Assembly (NCBI RefSeq): GCF_021869535.1
Contig: NW_026262712.1
Location: 105,459,640 to 105,523,639, forward strand
Direction: 5' to 3'
DNA: 64,000 nt
From: Mytilus californianus
Lineage: Eukaryota > Mollusca > Bivalvia > Mytilida > Mytilidae
Part shown: piece by piece, positions 20,701 to 31,634 of the stretch
How positions within the stretch are numbered: the first letter of the stretch is position 1
Layout: every line of letters begins with the position of its first letter
Notes under the pieces: generated by a model
What the model was told of the DNA's origin: nothing
Database searches by the model: none
What the model saw: only the letters and a program-made list of their open reading frames with translations
Translations under genes and position numbers: made by a program

Positions 20701-22865
20701 CAGTATTAATCTCGGGGAGGAAAGGGTGGGTGGGTGGGGGGGGGGATACTTTCTATAAATATACAATGTGATAGGACGTGCCGCTGGAATAGGTCACATT
20801 TTTCAGATTGAAAATATGTGAATAGGTGGGGACAACTATCAGAAATATATGATAAGGTCAATGAAGTTCCCATTACTTGTTATATGAAAAGCCCTGTGTT
20901 TTTTTACAGCCAAAAGTCTCGCTGTAAGTTAATATAAGAAATCTGAGCGTCAGATATGAGCCTCGCTCTGAGCAAAGGTGATATTTCTCTATTGTGCCGG
21001 AATGTGATTCTCGCCGGTTTCAGGACACAAAATTTTAAATCATCACGTACAATGACGTCACTTAATTCTGCGCTTGTATTTTCCGAGGTATTTTCAAAGG
21101 CCATTATTGGAATCATGTCTTTCACCGGAAAAGATCGTCAATTCCGCACGCCTTTATGGCGTCATTTACCGGATAGAAGGCGCGCCTGTCTCTCTGCTCT
21201 ATTAAAGTTTCAAGCACTTTCAGAATCGTCATTCTGCACGGTAATCTAGAAATAATTTATGTTCCGTAAGTACGTAATCTTAATTCTGAAGGGAGGGTGA
21301 CTAACTTATTAGATTTTAATTTCCCAAATAATTTGTGCAGTATAAGATCAAACTTTTTCACCCGTTTGCTCAACATGTGTTGGAAGTGACAATGCCTACA
21401 TTTTGGTCACGTGTTGATGGAAGTCACATGACAGATTCAACTAACTAACGTATCCCGGAACTGGCGTATTGTAAACAACATGAAGGATTTTAGAGGGATT
21501 TTCTGAGGAAAATGTGTTAACTTAAAACTATGATGAATGTCAAGAATTTGAAGGAAAATGCAGATGTGACTATTGTGACTGTGCTACTACTAAGCATTTG
21601 CCTACAAATTCTTCAAATGGTGAATCTGTCATCTTTCTTGTTGTTCCCGGCTGTGTTTTTATCTACAAATGTTTTCCCTTTCGAGACTTTGGTATTCCAC
21701 TTTTTCAACACACCGCACAAAACCAAACCAAACCAATATGGGAAAAGGTTACATTTTTACCTATGCCGCAATATATGAAAAGGTATACATTTATAAAATC
21801 TAAATTATATGAAAAGGGTGGGGTAACAGAATCCCAGAAGCACCCCCTATATATTAAGTATTGTAGTGAAAAAAAAAGAAAAAAAATCAAACGAGCTTTT
21901 CTGTATTGATCAGGTCGGATATATTTATCAGGGCATAATTTAATAGGGAGACCCATGGTGGTGAATTACTTACATTCAACAACTACAGGATGGTTTTGAT
22001 TTAATTCCTATATCATCAACTTTGTCATTACAACAAGAACCTATCAGTGTCGGAATACAGCAGTATTAGCCAATGAACATAAAACAAACTGATTGTATCA
22101 TGGCATAATTTTACCACAAAATTTTTTATCAGATATTCGGAATCCTCCCGTTATATCCATGGTGTGCATATAAAAATTTGCCTACTAACCCTTACTTTTT
22201 TTATTATTTTGTTACATATAGTTTTAAAAAGCCATTTTTTAAAATTCTAATAAAATCCTTTTTATTTTAGCATTGTTTTTTAAAGAAAAAGGTGTCAATG
22301 TTTATAAAGAGAATTATTTCCCGTCAAATTTTCATTTGATCATATCTCAAAAACAAAAACCTTTCGTATTTTCTGCTTTTTAGTTTCCGTTATTCATATT
22401 TCTCTGGATCATGCCACTCGGTTTTTTTTTCTTGATGACCACACTTAGTCGATTTTTTTTTCTTTACTGGCCGCTTGTGGAATCACTCAGAATGCAATTT
22501 ACGTTTAACAGTTTGTTTTAAAAAAGGTCAATCAATGCTCTCATTAATAATATTAGTAATTTCCGATAAAGATTTACGCAGCGTGAAAAAATTCTCTTGT
22601 CCCTGTAATGAAAAGATTTTAGACTGCTGATTTCCGACTAAAGATCACATACGACTATTTTCAATATCACTCCGATGTTCATACCTCTTTAAAAAAACTG
22701 TATACGATGTATACCTTGTTTGATGCCGGTCAATGTAACTTTTTCTGTCACCTGCATCATTTAATGCAGCAAGAACAGATCTCAATTCTTTTCCCTTGCG
22801 ACCCATTTTGTTTACATTAGCTACAACGTAAATGCAGATGACTGTGACGCCATCACGCACGTGTA
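20701..22865. other. Unassigned stretch with a GC-richer island
   Basis: No exon recognised. Bases 20930-21250 are GC-richer than their surroundings and hold TGACGTCA (21053-21060) and GGCGCGCC (about 21180). CACGTG occurs at about 21407. The 97-codon plus-strand frame at 20956-21249 has no similarity I recognise. G-runs lie at about 20725-20745. Confidence 0.4.
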
Positions 22866-22869
22866 ACAT

Positions 22870-23030
22870 GACAATAAAATTAAGAATGGAAATGGGGAAT
22901 GTGTCAAAGAGACAACAACCCGACCAAAGAGCAGAAAAAAGCCGAAGGCCACCAACGGGTCTTCAACACAGCGAGAAAATCCCGCACCCGGAGGTGGGCT
23001 TCAGCTGGACCCTAAACAAAAATGTGTATT
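22870..23030. repeat. Dispersed repeat (AATGGAAATGGGGAATGTGT type)
   Basis: Starts at AAGAATGGAAATGGGGAATG and includes AGAGACAACAACCCGACCAA and GAGGTGGGCTTCAGCTGGAC. I recall this as a common mussel interspersed repeat; no search was possible. Confidence 0.55.
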
Positions 23031-23211
23031 AGTTCAGTGAAGATGGACGCCATACTAAACTCCAAAACATATAAATGAGCACAGGTATTTTCTACAGAAC
23101 TACATATATATATATATTGATTGCTATTCCGATTGTGCCATGGAGACGACGGTTAAAAATTTGTTTAACCTTCCGTGACGTGACAGTCATTGTTATTTTT
23201 ACGACTTCTTC

Positions 23212-25640
23212 TGAACAGGTTGTATCAGAAACAACAAGAGAAAACAAAATTATAGATTTATGTTTCACCATCTACCCTAATCTTATAAAGAAAGTAGAAG
23301 TAGAACCAGGAATAAGCGACCATAACCTTGTTAAGATTACTATAAATACAAATGCAAAAATTCATAAAAAAACCGCCTAGGAAAATATACATGTATGAAA
23401 AGGGGAACATGGAAGGTATAAGATCAGACCTAAGATCAAAACTTGATAAGTTCAAAGAAGACAGCAACAAAGAAGGTGTAGAAACATCATGGACAAACTT
23501 CAAACACCTTGTTACAGAATCAATTGAAAACAACATACCATCAAAGCATACTACCACGAGATGGAATCTTCCCTGGATGACAACAGAAACTAAACAAATG
23601 ATAAGAAAGAAACAGAGACTTTACAACAAAGCCAAAAAATCAAACGATAAGCAACACTGGAAAGATTTTAAACTTTATAGAAAAAAGTAAAAGAGCAACT
23701 ACAAAGCAACCACGACCAATATGTCAAAGACATTTTGACACCAGAAGAACCAACAAAAGCACATACAGACAGTTGCAGAGAACAAATATATGCTACAACC
23801 AATAAATTTTGGTCGTATATAAAAGGTATGAAAAAGGACAGTAGTAACATCAGCATGCTTAATAAGAATGGTAAGGACATCATACATGCAGAAGAAAAAG
23901 CAAACATCCTTAACCAGCAGTACGAATCAGCATTTTCTGATATTGATTTTAACCAGTACTTAGACATACGATTCTATACAGATGTTGAATTTAGACTACC
24001 AAAATACCAAGACCTATTGTACACATGAAACCAATAAATATGTCGTTACCTGGAATTATCAAACAGCTGAAAAATATAAATCCTAACAAAGCAACAGGAC
24101 CTGATCTGATTCCCTGCAGAGTCCTGAAAGAGACAGCAGAACAAATAGCACCATACTTGAAGGTAATATTTAATAAATCCATCAAATTAGGAACAGTACC
24201 ATCAGACTGGCTCATCGGTAATGTCATCCCGATTTTTAAAAAGGGCGATAAAACAGATCCAGCAAATTACCGTCCTGTCTCTCTTACATCTGTCCCTTGT
24301 AAAATTATGGAGCACATCATCTTTAGTAGCATTATGAACTACCTGGATGACAACAAACTCCTGTCATCATACCAGTATGGATTCAGGAAAAACCACTCGT
24401 GCGAACAACAGCTTATAAACACCACGGAGGATCTAGCTAGAATAAGAGATAATAAAAGCCAAGAAGATATACTGATACTGGACTTCAGTAAGGCCTTCGA
24501 TACAGTGCCACATCGCCATCTTGTACACAAACTCAGAAACAAGGGTATTGATAAGTACAAAGTAAATTGGATAGATAACTGGCTCCAAAATAGAAAACAG
24601 ACAGTTCTCCTAGACGGCTGTAAATCACAACCTGCAACCGTACTATATATATATCCGGAGTTCCACAAGTTACCGTACTTGGCCCTCTTCTATTTTTGCT
24701 ATACATCAATGACATTGGGGATAATTTAACAACTGGTACTAGCATAAGACTCTTTGCAGATGATTGCTTATTATACAGAGACATCAAAAGTCATAATGAT
24801 ACACAAATATTACAGAAAGACTTAACTGAATTAGAAAAGTGGTCTATTGATTGGAACATGTCATTTAATCCATAGAAATGCTACGTTCTACAGACAACAC
24901 ATAACATCCGTAATAGAATTATAAGACCATACTTCTTACATTCTACAAAGCTGGAACTAAAAGAACATAACCCATACCTAGGGGTGGAGCTAGACAGCAA
25001 GCTCAATTGGAACCATCACATTACCTAAAAAATTAACAAAGCTTCACAACAACTGAATTTTGTTAGAAGAAATTTATATAGATGCCCTCAAGAAATTAAA
25101 CAACACGCTTACATTGCTCTGGTTAGACCACATCTGGAATACAGTAGCTCAGTATGGGACCCCCATTGAAAGAAGGACATCAAACGTATAGAAATGGTAC
25201 AACACAGGGCGGTAAGATTTGTAACCATGGCTACAACTACCAACCCGGCTCTATGACCGCAATTATACAATCTTTGAATTGGCCTACCCTTGAAACGAGA
25301 AGAACAGCAAATCGCTTAATATTATTTCAGAAAATACTGTATCACCAAGTAGCCACCGAAATTCCCAAATACAACCTCGTCAACAACGAGAAAACACGTC
25401 ATAGCCACACAGTCAGCATCATGCAGCCACAATGCAACACCTCCGAATACGAATTCAGCTTCTACCCGAGAACAATCCGAGACTAGAACCATCTACCAGG
25501 AAACATCGCAACTGACACCGACTCGGACACTTTCAAGGAAAACCTCTGGTCACACTTCAATCCCGAGACCAGAGATGCTGTAAAGATCATCCTTGTTTTT
25601 ATCCTGCACCGACCACAATTTTAAAATTGTATATATTAAT
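23212..25640 (+). mobile_element. Jockey-like LINE, 5'-truncated and degenerate
   Basis: It begins in the C-terminal part of the endonuclease (VVSETTRENKIIDLC, EVEPGISDHN) and runs through the RT to a 3' end near 25640. RT blocks are NPNKATGPDLIPCRVLK, VIPIFKKGDKTDPANYRPVS, YGFRKNHSCEQQL, LDFSKAFDTVPHRHL, GVPQVTVLGPLLF (after a frameshift near 24650) and FADDCLLY (about 24757). The C-terminal part has stops at about 24873, 25026 and 25167. The motifs LNFVRRNLYRCP and LVRPHLEYSSSVWDPH are typical of Jockey-superfamily LINEs. Confidence 0.85.
24025..24729 (+). pseudogene. Jockey-like LINE reverse transcriptase core
   Basis: The longest uninterrupted frame of the element: ATGPDLIPC, DPANYRPVSLTSVPCKIMEH, YGFRKNHSC, DFSKAFDTVPHR and NWLQNRKQTVLLDG. 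Reading then shifts frame at the GVPQ block because of a short TATATATA-type indel. The catalytic aspartates (FADD) fall in the shifted frame. Confidence 0.85.
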
Positions 25641-26839
25641 TTATTGTTTCGGTTTTGTTGATCACAACTTGTACAGCACCTGCACTTGATGACACAGCAT
25701 CAGCGTGATGGTATTTTTTCGTTGCTGATTAACGAAAGAAGAAAAGTACGTACTGTTCAATCAATTAATAACAGTCTTTTTCTATAATGTGTTTAAAAGC
25801 TTGTTATTTTGAAACACAGAAGCAAACATACTTAAGTCATAATAATCTTTATTTTCTAACTAAGAAAACGTTTACAATACATACATGGTAAATTTATTCA
25901 TCATAATCAGTAAATCTTTACCTTTTTTTTTTCACAATAAAACAGTATCATTAGTAAATTAAAAAAAATATACATTCGAAAATATATTGTCAACTCATTT
26001 TTGAAGTCAGATCATTAAAGAGAATGTAATCCTTTATCATGTGTATGTTCAAAAACGTTTGTAAATCATTTGAAGAAATTGAAAACGAAGTAGGCTAAAG
26101 TTTTTTTTTTATCTAACACCAATTTTCACCTTGAACAAAGTCAGACATCAAACAAAATTTTGTGTTACCCCAAATCTTCTGTATTACTCTAGAGAATGTT
26201 ACAATAACGTTCCTTCCAAGAAATTTACATAAAATCAGATTCATACGCCTTTTCAAAATGAGTAGAATGCCAATTATGTTTTATTGAATTCCAATAATTT
26301 AAAAAAGATGAAACGTACAGATAGGATCAAAAGTTGAGTTGTTTTTCTAATCCTGCTTAATCTTCATTTATGACAAACAAGTTCAACATTTAACGCAAGA
26401 TCTGTGATTTATTGTAGAGTTAATCAAGTGTCGACAACATACTAATTGGTCCATAGATTTATTGTAGAGTTTATCAAGTGATGACAAAATACTAATTGGT
26501 CCATAGATTTGTTGATTCATTTTCATTACTAAGGTTTTTGTGTATTGAAGGTGTTATATGATCTAGTAACCATGTATGAATATTAATTAAAAAAATATAG
26601 ACTAAGGCAATAGGTCACACTTTCTTCGTCCAAAATCAATTATGAAAAAGCCATCTACATAAAAATAAAGATGATGCATGATTTGACAATCTCGCAACTA
26701 TTCATACCCCAAAAGGACACATATGTAAACAATTAAAGATCACCGTTACGACATTCAACAATGAGCAAAGCCCATACCGTTTTTCAGGTATGATAAAGTG
26801 TAAAATAATTGAACAGAAGTAATCAGCGGACTTATTTAT
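25641..26839. other. Unassigned AT-rich stretch
   Basis: No exon recognised. It contains a 50-bp direct tandem repeat at 26406-26505. Confidence 0.45.
26406..26505 (+). repeat. 50-bp tandem duplication
   Basis: GATTTATTGTAGAGTTAATC through GGTCCATA is repeated immediately with about six differences. Confidence 0.9.
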
Positions 26840-27912
26840 ACCCAACGTCTGTTGTGACGTTTTGGATTTCAATGAACGTAATCTATGTATTACTGGTATA
26901 ATATCAAGTCAGGGATTTCGTTACCACAAATTACTTAATACCTTTACTAAATTCTTCCATGGATATAAAGATTTGGTTTTGATGTTTGTTTGTACCTGTA
27001 GAAAACTTATTTCAAACTGGATAACACATTCTTTTTTTTACTGAGATCTTGTTTACCGAGTCCGGCAATTTCGATACGATCCGGATAAACTTATCGATCC
27101 TTTAAATAACCTTTTTCTAAAAGCTTACAATTCAAAGCTAAGATCAGATCTTTGAATATTGTTTTTATTTGTATTGATATTGATTTTACTATCTGTAAAT
27201 TAAAATCAAACTAAATACTAATTATATATATATATCTGCACATTCATGGCTCTAGAATATGTTGATACCTGTACATTGTATCTTGGCTTTGTACATGTGA
27301 TGTTTTTTTCTCTGACTGTTTATGACGTTTTTACACTGAATCCAATGGATGTTGGATGTGTACTGAATAATGTTTTAGTCTTAGATGCACGATTTTGTTC
27401 ATTAGTTGTTAGTGTCTTTCTGTTGTGTGGATGTATAAGTACCCGTCCATGTCCATTCTGTTTTTTTTGTTAGATGTATTTCTATTTGTATCCATCTGAT
27501 GAGTTAAGACTTTTTTCAACTGATTTTTATAGTTCGTTCTTATGTTGTACTGTTACACCACTGTCCCAGGTTAGGAGGAGGGTTTGGCGCCATCAAACTA
27601 GTTAACCCCGCCACATTCTGCAAGTGCCTGTCCCAAGTCAGGAGACTGTAATTCAGTAGTAATCGTTTTTTGCTGTGTATGATATTTGTTTTTTATTCAT
27701 TATTTTGTACATAAATTAGGTCGTGAGTTTTCTCGTTTGAATTGTTTTACATTTGTCGTTTCGGGGCCTTTTATAGCTGACTACGCGGTATGGGTTTGGC
27801 TCATTGTTGAAGGCCGTACGCGTACGGTGACCTATAGTTATTAATTTCTATGTCATTTAGTCTTCTGTGAAGAGTTGTCATATTGGCAATCATCCCACAT
27901 CTCCTTTTTTAT
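26840..27912 (+). mobile_element. Penelope-like fragment with complete family A tail
   Basis: The coding end reads FNERNLCITGIISSQGFRYH, TKFFHGYKDLVLMFVCTCRK and, after a stop at about 27042, DPDKLIDPLNNLFLKAY. It is followed directly by the tail at about 27200-27912: GTTGTACTGTTACACCACTG, GCCTGTCCCAAGTCAGGAGA, GGGGCCTTTTATAGCTGACT, ending TTGGCAATCATCCCACATCT. This uninterrupted copy defines how coding part and tail join, and lets the Ngaro insertion at 3898-9170 be bounded. Confidence 0.75.
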
Positions 27913-28004
27913 ATGAATGAAAAGCAAATATTACAGACAGCAATCTGGTTCATATTTAATATATGTTTCTGGCCAGAGACATGGACATAAACAATGTGGT
28001 GGAG

Positions 28005-28270
28005 AGGGGCAAAAGATACCAGAGGGACATTCAAACTCATAAATCGAAAATAAACTGTCAACGCCAGTAATAAAAAAGAAAAAGACAAACAGATAAACAA
28101 TAGTACACAAAACACAACATAGAAAACTAAATACTAAGCAACACGAACCCCACTAAAACTGGGGGTGATCTCAGGTGCTCCGGAAGGGTAAGCAGATCCT
28201 GCTCCACATGCGGCACTTGTCGTCAGCGTTCAACCCTTCCCCATTAGATGGGACCTGTGACGTAACAACA
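28005..28270 (-). repeat. Penelope-like family B tail
   Basis: Begins AAAGATACCAGAGGGACATT and carries GGTGATCTCAGGTGCTCCGG and AGCAGATCCTGCTCCACATG, matching 13073-13370, 46925-47095 and 58065-58275. The element's own sense is the minus strand. Confidence 0.8.
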
Positions 28271-29020
28271 TATCATAAGAACTATAATAATAAGTTGGAA
28301 AGTGCTTGACCCCTTAGATTGGGTTCAGAACTAAGAGTACTTACAATTACTGAAAGCTTGTTCAAAGACCAACATCAGCTAATGAATAAACCATGTTCTT
28401 CCAGACTGTAATGTCAATCAGTACACACCCATGTGCAAAGACCTCATTTATAAGAAATTACTAAATACGATGCCACTATATAAGTATTGACAAGATACAG
28501 GACCATTAGTATTAACATATATTTAACCGAAACTGTTTTGTTGTAAATTAAACTATTTAAAAATTAAATAAATTTTAAAACCGATAAAGACAATTTTAAG
28601 CATCTTACTTTAATGCTTATTGTTAACCGTAATAATCTATATTCTAATGCAATTTTAATGTAACCACTTTTTCATTGGCTAAAAGTTACCGTCAAATCCA
28701 CAGTTGACCAGTCGTAACTAAGGAGAGACCCGCCATTTTGAATAGATTGAATAACAAATGTTCGATTTCTACAATATAATCACAAATTAAATAACACCAA
28801 CCCCAAAATCGCCGTTTTAATGTGATTTCATCCAAATTTGAATCGTAGAGGTAACGTAATAACCTCCAAGTTGTAAGTTTTAATTTGTATGACGTCACGT
28901 TTAGCCATAACGTCTTTGTGCAAAAATCATTCATAAAGTTTCGCGGATTTTTTTTTATTTCAAATTTAAACATTTTGTCAAGCTCTAACGTATTATTACT
29001 TTTTGTAATGCATTAGAATC
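28271..29020. other. Region downstream of the receptor gene, unassigned
   Basis: AT-rich with no exon recognised. CGCCATTTTG at about 28731 is a possible chance YY1-like motif. Confidence 0.4.
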
Positions 29021-29185
29021 GGAATAACAGTACTGTAGTTGAAGAGTTGCCACCGTCAATTTTGATTTGACGGTCGCAAATTGACGTTTTACTGTCTCCG
29101 CTACGCGTCGCCAGTAAAACTGCATTTGCGACCGTCAAATCGCCAATTGACGGTGGCAACTCTTCAACTACAGTACTGTTATTCC
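29021..29185. repeat. 165-bp palindromic MITE-like hairpin in the receptor 3' UTR
   Basis: The arms are perfect for 41 bp: GGAATAACAGTACTGTAGTT ... CACCGTCAATT at 29021-29061 against its exact reverse complement at 29145-29185. Imperfect inner pairing continues (GATTTGACGGTCGCAAATTG against TGCATTTGCGACCGTCAAAT) around a GC-rich loop near 29095-29112. It begins 14 bases past the receptor stop codon in the transcribed direction. No clean target duplication is visible. Confidence 0.95.
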
Positions 29186-29199
29186 TTAATTTTATTTTA

Positions 29200-30822
29200 T
29201 TACAAATCAGTTGAATGTGTCCTAGTTGTTCGACTGATTGCATATATAGCGTTGGAGTTTGGTGTTGAAAAACGCAGTTTGCCTTTATACAAAGATACTG
29301 TTTTTCTATTACATATAAATGAGACGAATATAAACACTCCTTGAAGTGCATTTAAGAGCCACACAATCAAAGAAAATGCATTTTCTTGAAGAGATGACGG
29401 TAAAAAAGATTCAGCTATTTGGAAAATCCACGTTATTCCGGTTATCGTAAATAGTTTGACGTAAACAGTGAACTGAGTTCTATTTGGTCCAAGCTGTTCA
29501 TCTGTTACCCTGCAACTAGAAGCAATAGTTCTAGCAGTGAGTGAGAACAAGGCTACATTACTACAACATACAAGAACAATAGGTGCCATAAATGTGATAA
29601 TGATAGATATTTGTTGATTTAAAAAACACACGTGTCCACCATAACCAATCGCGTTGTCACTATGAACAATGGACGTTAATCCAACGTTGCAAGAAACAAT
29701 CAAGAAGGGCACTCCATAAGAGTATAACACATACAGAAGAATGGTTCTTGTTTGCTTGGCAATTTCATTTTGGTGTCTAGTAATGCAGATACTGCTAAAC
29801 ATACGATACATATGAAATGAACATACATTCAAACATCCAAAGGTAGCTAACCACAAGTAGTGTATCAAAATTCCAATAACAAAACAGAGTGTCTTATTGG
29901 TTGTTTGGTATAATCCAAATTGATAGATAGAATGAGAACAAAACATTGCAAACACTAATGACATGTTGATTTTTCCTGGTAAGGTTCGCAGTGACGGAAA
30001 TATCAAATACGTCAAAAACGTCAAAAATAAACATACTAAGGAGATACAAGTACAAATCATCAAAACAATTCCAGAAACATCCTTATATATGTTTGATTCG
30101 CTCTCTTCTTTAATGAGCCATTCGTAATCTTCCTTACAGATTCTTGCGCCAATTGACGGTGTTATAATATATTTAATAGGACTTAATTTCTTCCTTGAAA
30201 AGCCGACAATTAAATTACGTGTCTCATTTTCTACGCTGAATTCTGCATCTTTCAGGTCAATCTGTTTACAAATAAGCAGCTCCGATACTAATATATACGT
30301 TTTCATCCTGGCACCTTCTTCTGAATATATATAACAGGTTCCATTCAAATGGGATGTTTTGGATGTATCTGGCAACAGTAAAGGGTAATACTGCTCTGTT
30401 ACTGTAAACTTATAAATAAAATTCCCATGTAAAATGTCAATTGTTGAGTTAGTCAGTTTTAATAAATTTTCTTCAACCTGTGTCCGATTTACATGCATGA
30501 ACAACGGAAATGACATCTTCAGATAAATTGATAAGCTAATGTTTTTTCCTCTTTCAAATGTTAACTCGTCCGAGCATGAAGATCTAAATTTCAAAATAAG
30601 AAGGTCTTGCTGGAAAGAAGCCGTAATATTGGTAATGTGTGATATGAAGCTGACCTTAACTATTTGTAAGAATTCCGCACTAGTTACATTGTCGTTGAAT
30701 ATAACTCCTTCCAACCCAAGTGTAAGAATATATCCCAGACCATACGTTATTTCTAGCAGTGGAACGCATACATTCTTTCTTAATACTCGTCCGGGAAAAC
30801 AAGTCAGGTCTGAACAAGTATG
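29200..30822 (-). CDS. Methuselah-like class B seven-transmembrane receptor, exon 2 (7TM)
   Basis: Exon 2 starts at 30822 after acceptor TTTTTTTTGAAG, phase 0, and ends in TAA at 29202-29200, giving 540 residues. A juxtamembrane part opens with TCSDLTCFPGR and has several N-x-S/T sites. Seven hydrophobic segments follow: VSGIVLMICTCISLVCLF; INMSLVFAMFCSHSIYQ; CFVIGILIHYLWLATFG; LLYVLYSYGVPFLIVS; SIIITFMAPIVLVCC; VKLFTITGITWIFQIAESF; IVWLLNALQGVFIFVSFICN. LRTLPGKINMSLVFAM after TM1 and the TM3 end WLATFGCLNVCSFHMYRMF resemble Methuselah-like receptors. I see no GPS autoproteolysis site. The ligand is unknown. AATAAA overlaps the stop (TAATAAAATAAA), so the poly(A) site may be close. Confidence 0.85.
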   Translation of the reverse strand, partial: HTCSDLTCFPGRVLRKNVCVPLLEITYGLGYILTLGLEGVIFNDNVTSAEFLQIVKVSFISHITNITASFQQDLLILKFRSSCSDELTFERGKNISLSIYLKMSFPLFMHVNRTQVEENLLKLTNSTIDILHGNFIYKFTVTEQYYPLLLPDTSKTSHLNGTCYIYSEEGARMKTYILVSELLICKQIDLKDAEFSVENETRNLIVGFSRKKLSPIKYIITPSIGARICKEDYEWLIKEESESNIYKDVSGIVLMICTCISLVCLFLTFLTYLIFPSLRTLPGKINMSLVFAMFCSHSIYQFGLYQTTNKTLCFVIGILIHYLWLATFGCLNVCSFHMYRMFSSICITRHQNEIAKQTRTILLYVLYSYGVPFLIVSCNVGLTSIVHSDNAIGYGGHVCFLNQQISIIITFMAPIVLVCCSNVALFSLTARTIASSCRVTDEQLGPNRTQFTVYVKLFTITGITWIFQIAESFLPSSLQENAFSLIVWLLNALQGVFIFVSFICNRKTVSLYKGKLRFSTPNSNAIYAISRTTRTHSTDL

Positions 30823-31634
30823 CTTCAAAAAAAATATATATATTATCAACATATTTCTTTTTTGTAAGTTTGATAATTTATGAGTATTAATAAATTAGGC
30901 TGGATTTCATTCGCTAATATTGGAAAAGACGCGGATTGAAATGAAATTTACCAGACAAAAGTCCTGTCGGTGTCCTTTGAAAATAAAAATAACACTTAAT
31001 AAATTAGTTGTATTCAAACTGCTTTCTTGATTTATCTTCATCAGGAACGCCCAAAGCCAAACTTTGAAAGCAAAGGATGTGTAAGACCCGAAACACTTAT
31101 TTGACGTATCATTAGAGGAGCCCGAAATCAATAAGCTGAAAACAACACAACTACACTACCCATGATGATCCCTATGCAGCAACTAAAACCAGACAACTTT
31201 ACTATATCTGAGGACCCTTGTATAAAGAATATAAATTTGTTATAAAAATCGGATTTGTAGCTTCATATATGAGATTTCCTATCCGTTGCTTACAGACACT
31301 AAATTTAGAATATCCTAATACCCTACAAACAGACATGAATGGCTATTATTGTTTTGCTTAAGAGAAAAGAACTGTAGAAATAACAAAGATGAACGCCTAA
31401 AGTAGTAGCCCACTGTAGCGTCACTCTTATATCTTAAACGCTTTTGAGCGGAGAGGCATAGAAATAAACCAAATCCAGCATGACTTTTCCTATTACCAAC
31501 AGAAAAAAAGACAAATTTCCAAGAAGAGTTAGAATCCTAATTTTCAAAACTATAAACTTTGGTGGATAGTTGTCTCATTTGCAATCATACCACATCTCCT
31601 TATTTTTATAACATAAATAAAAACAAAATATTAC
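30823..31634 (-). other. Intron of the receptor gene
   Basis: An 812-bp GT..AG intron, phase 0 on both sides. It holds the end of a family A tail at about 31560-31612 (GGATAGTTGTCTCATTTGCA). The rest is unassigned. Confidence 0.8.
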
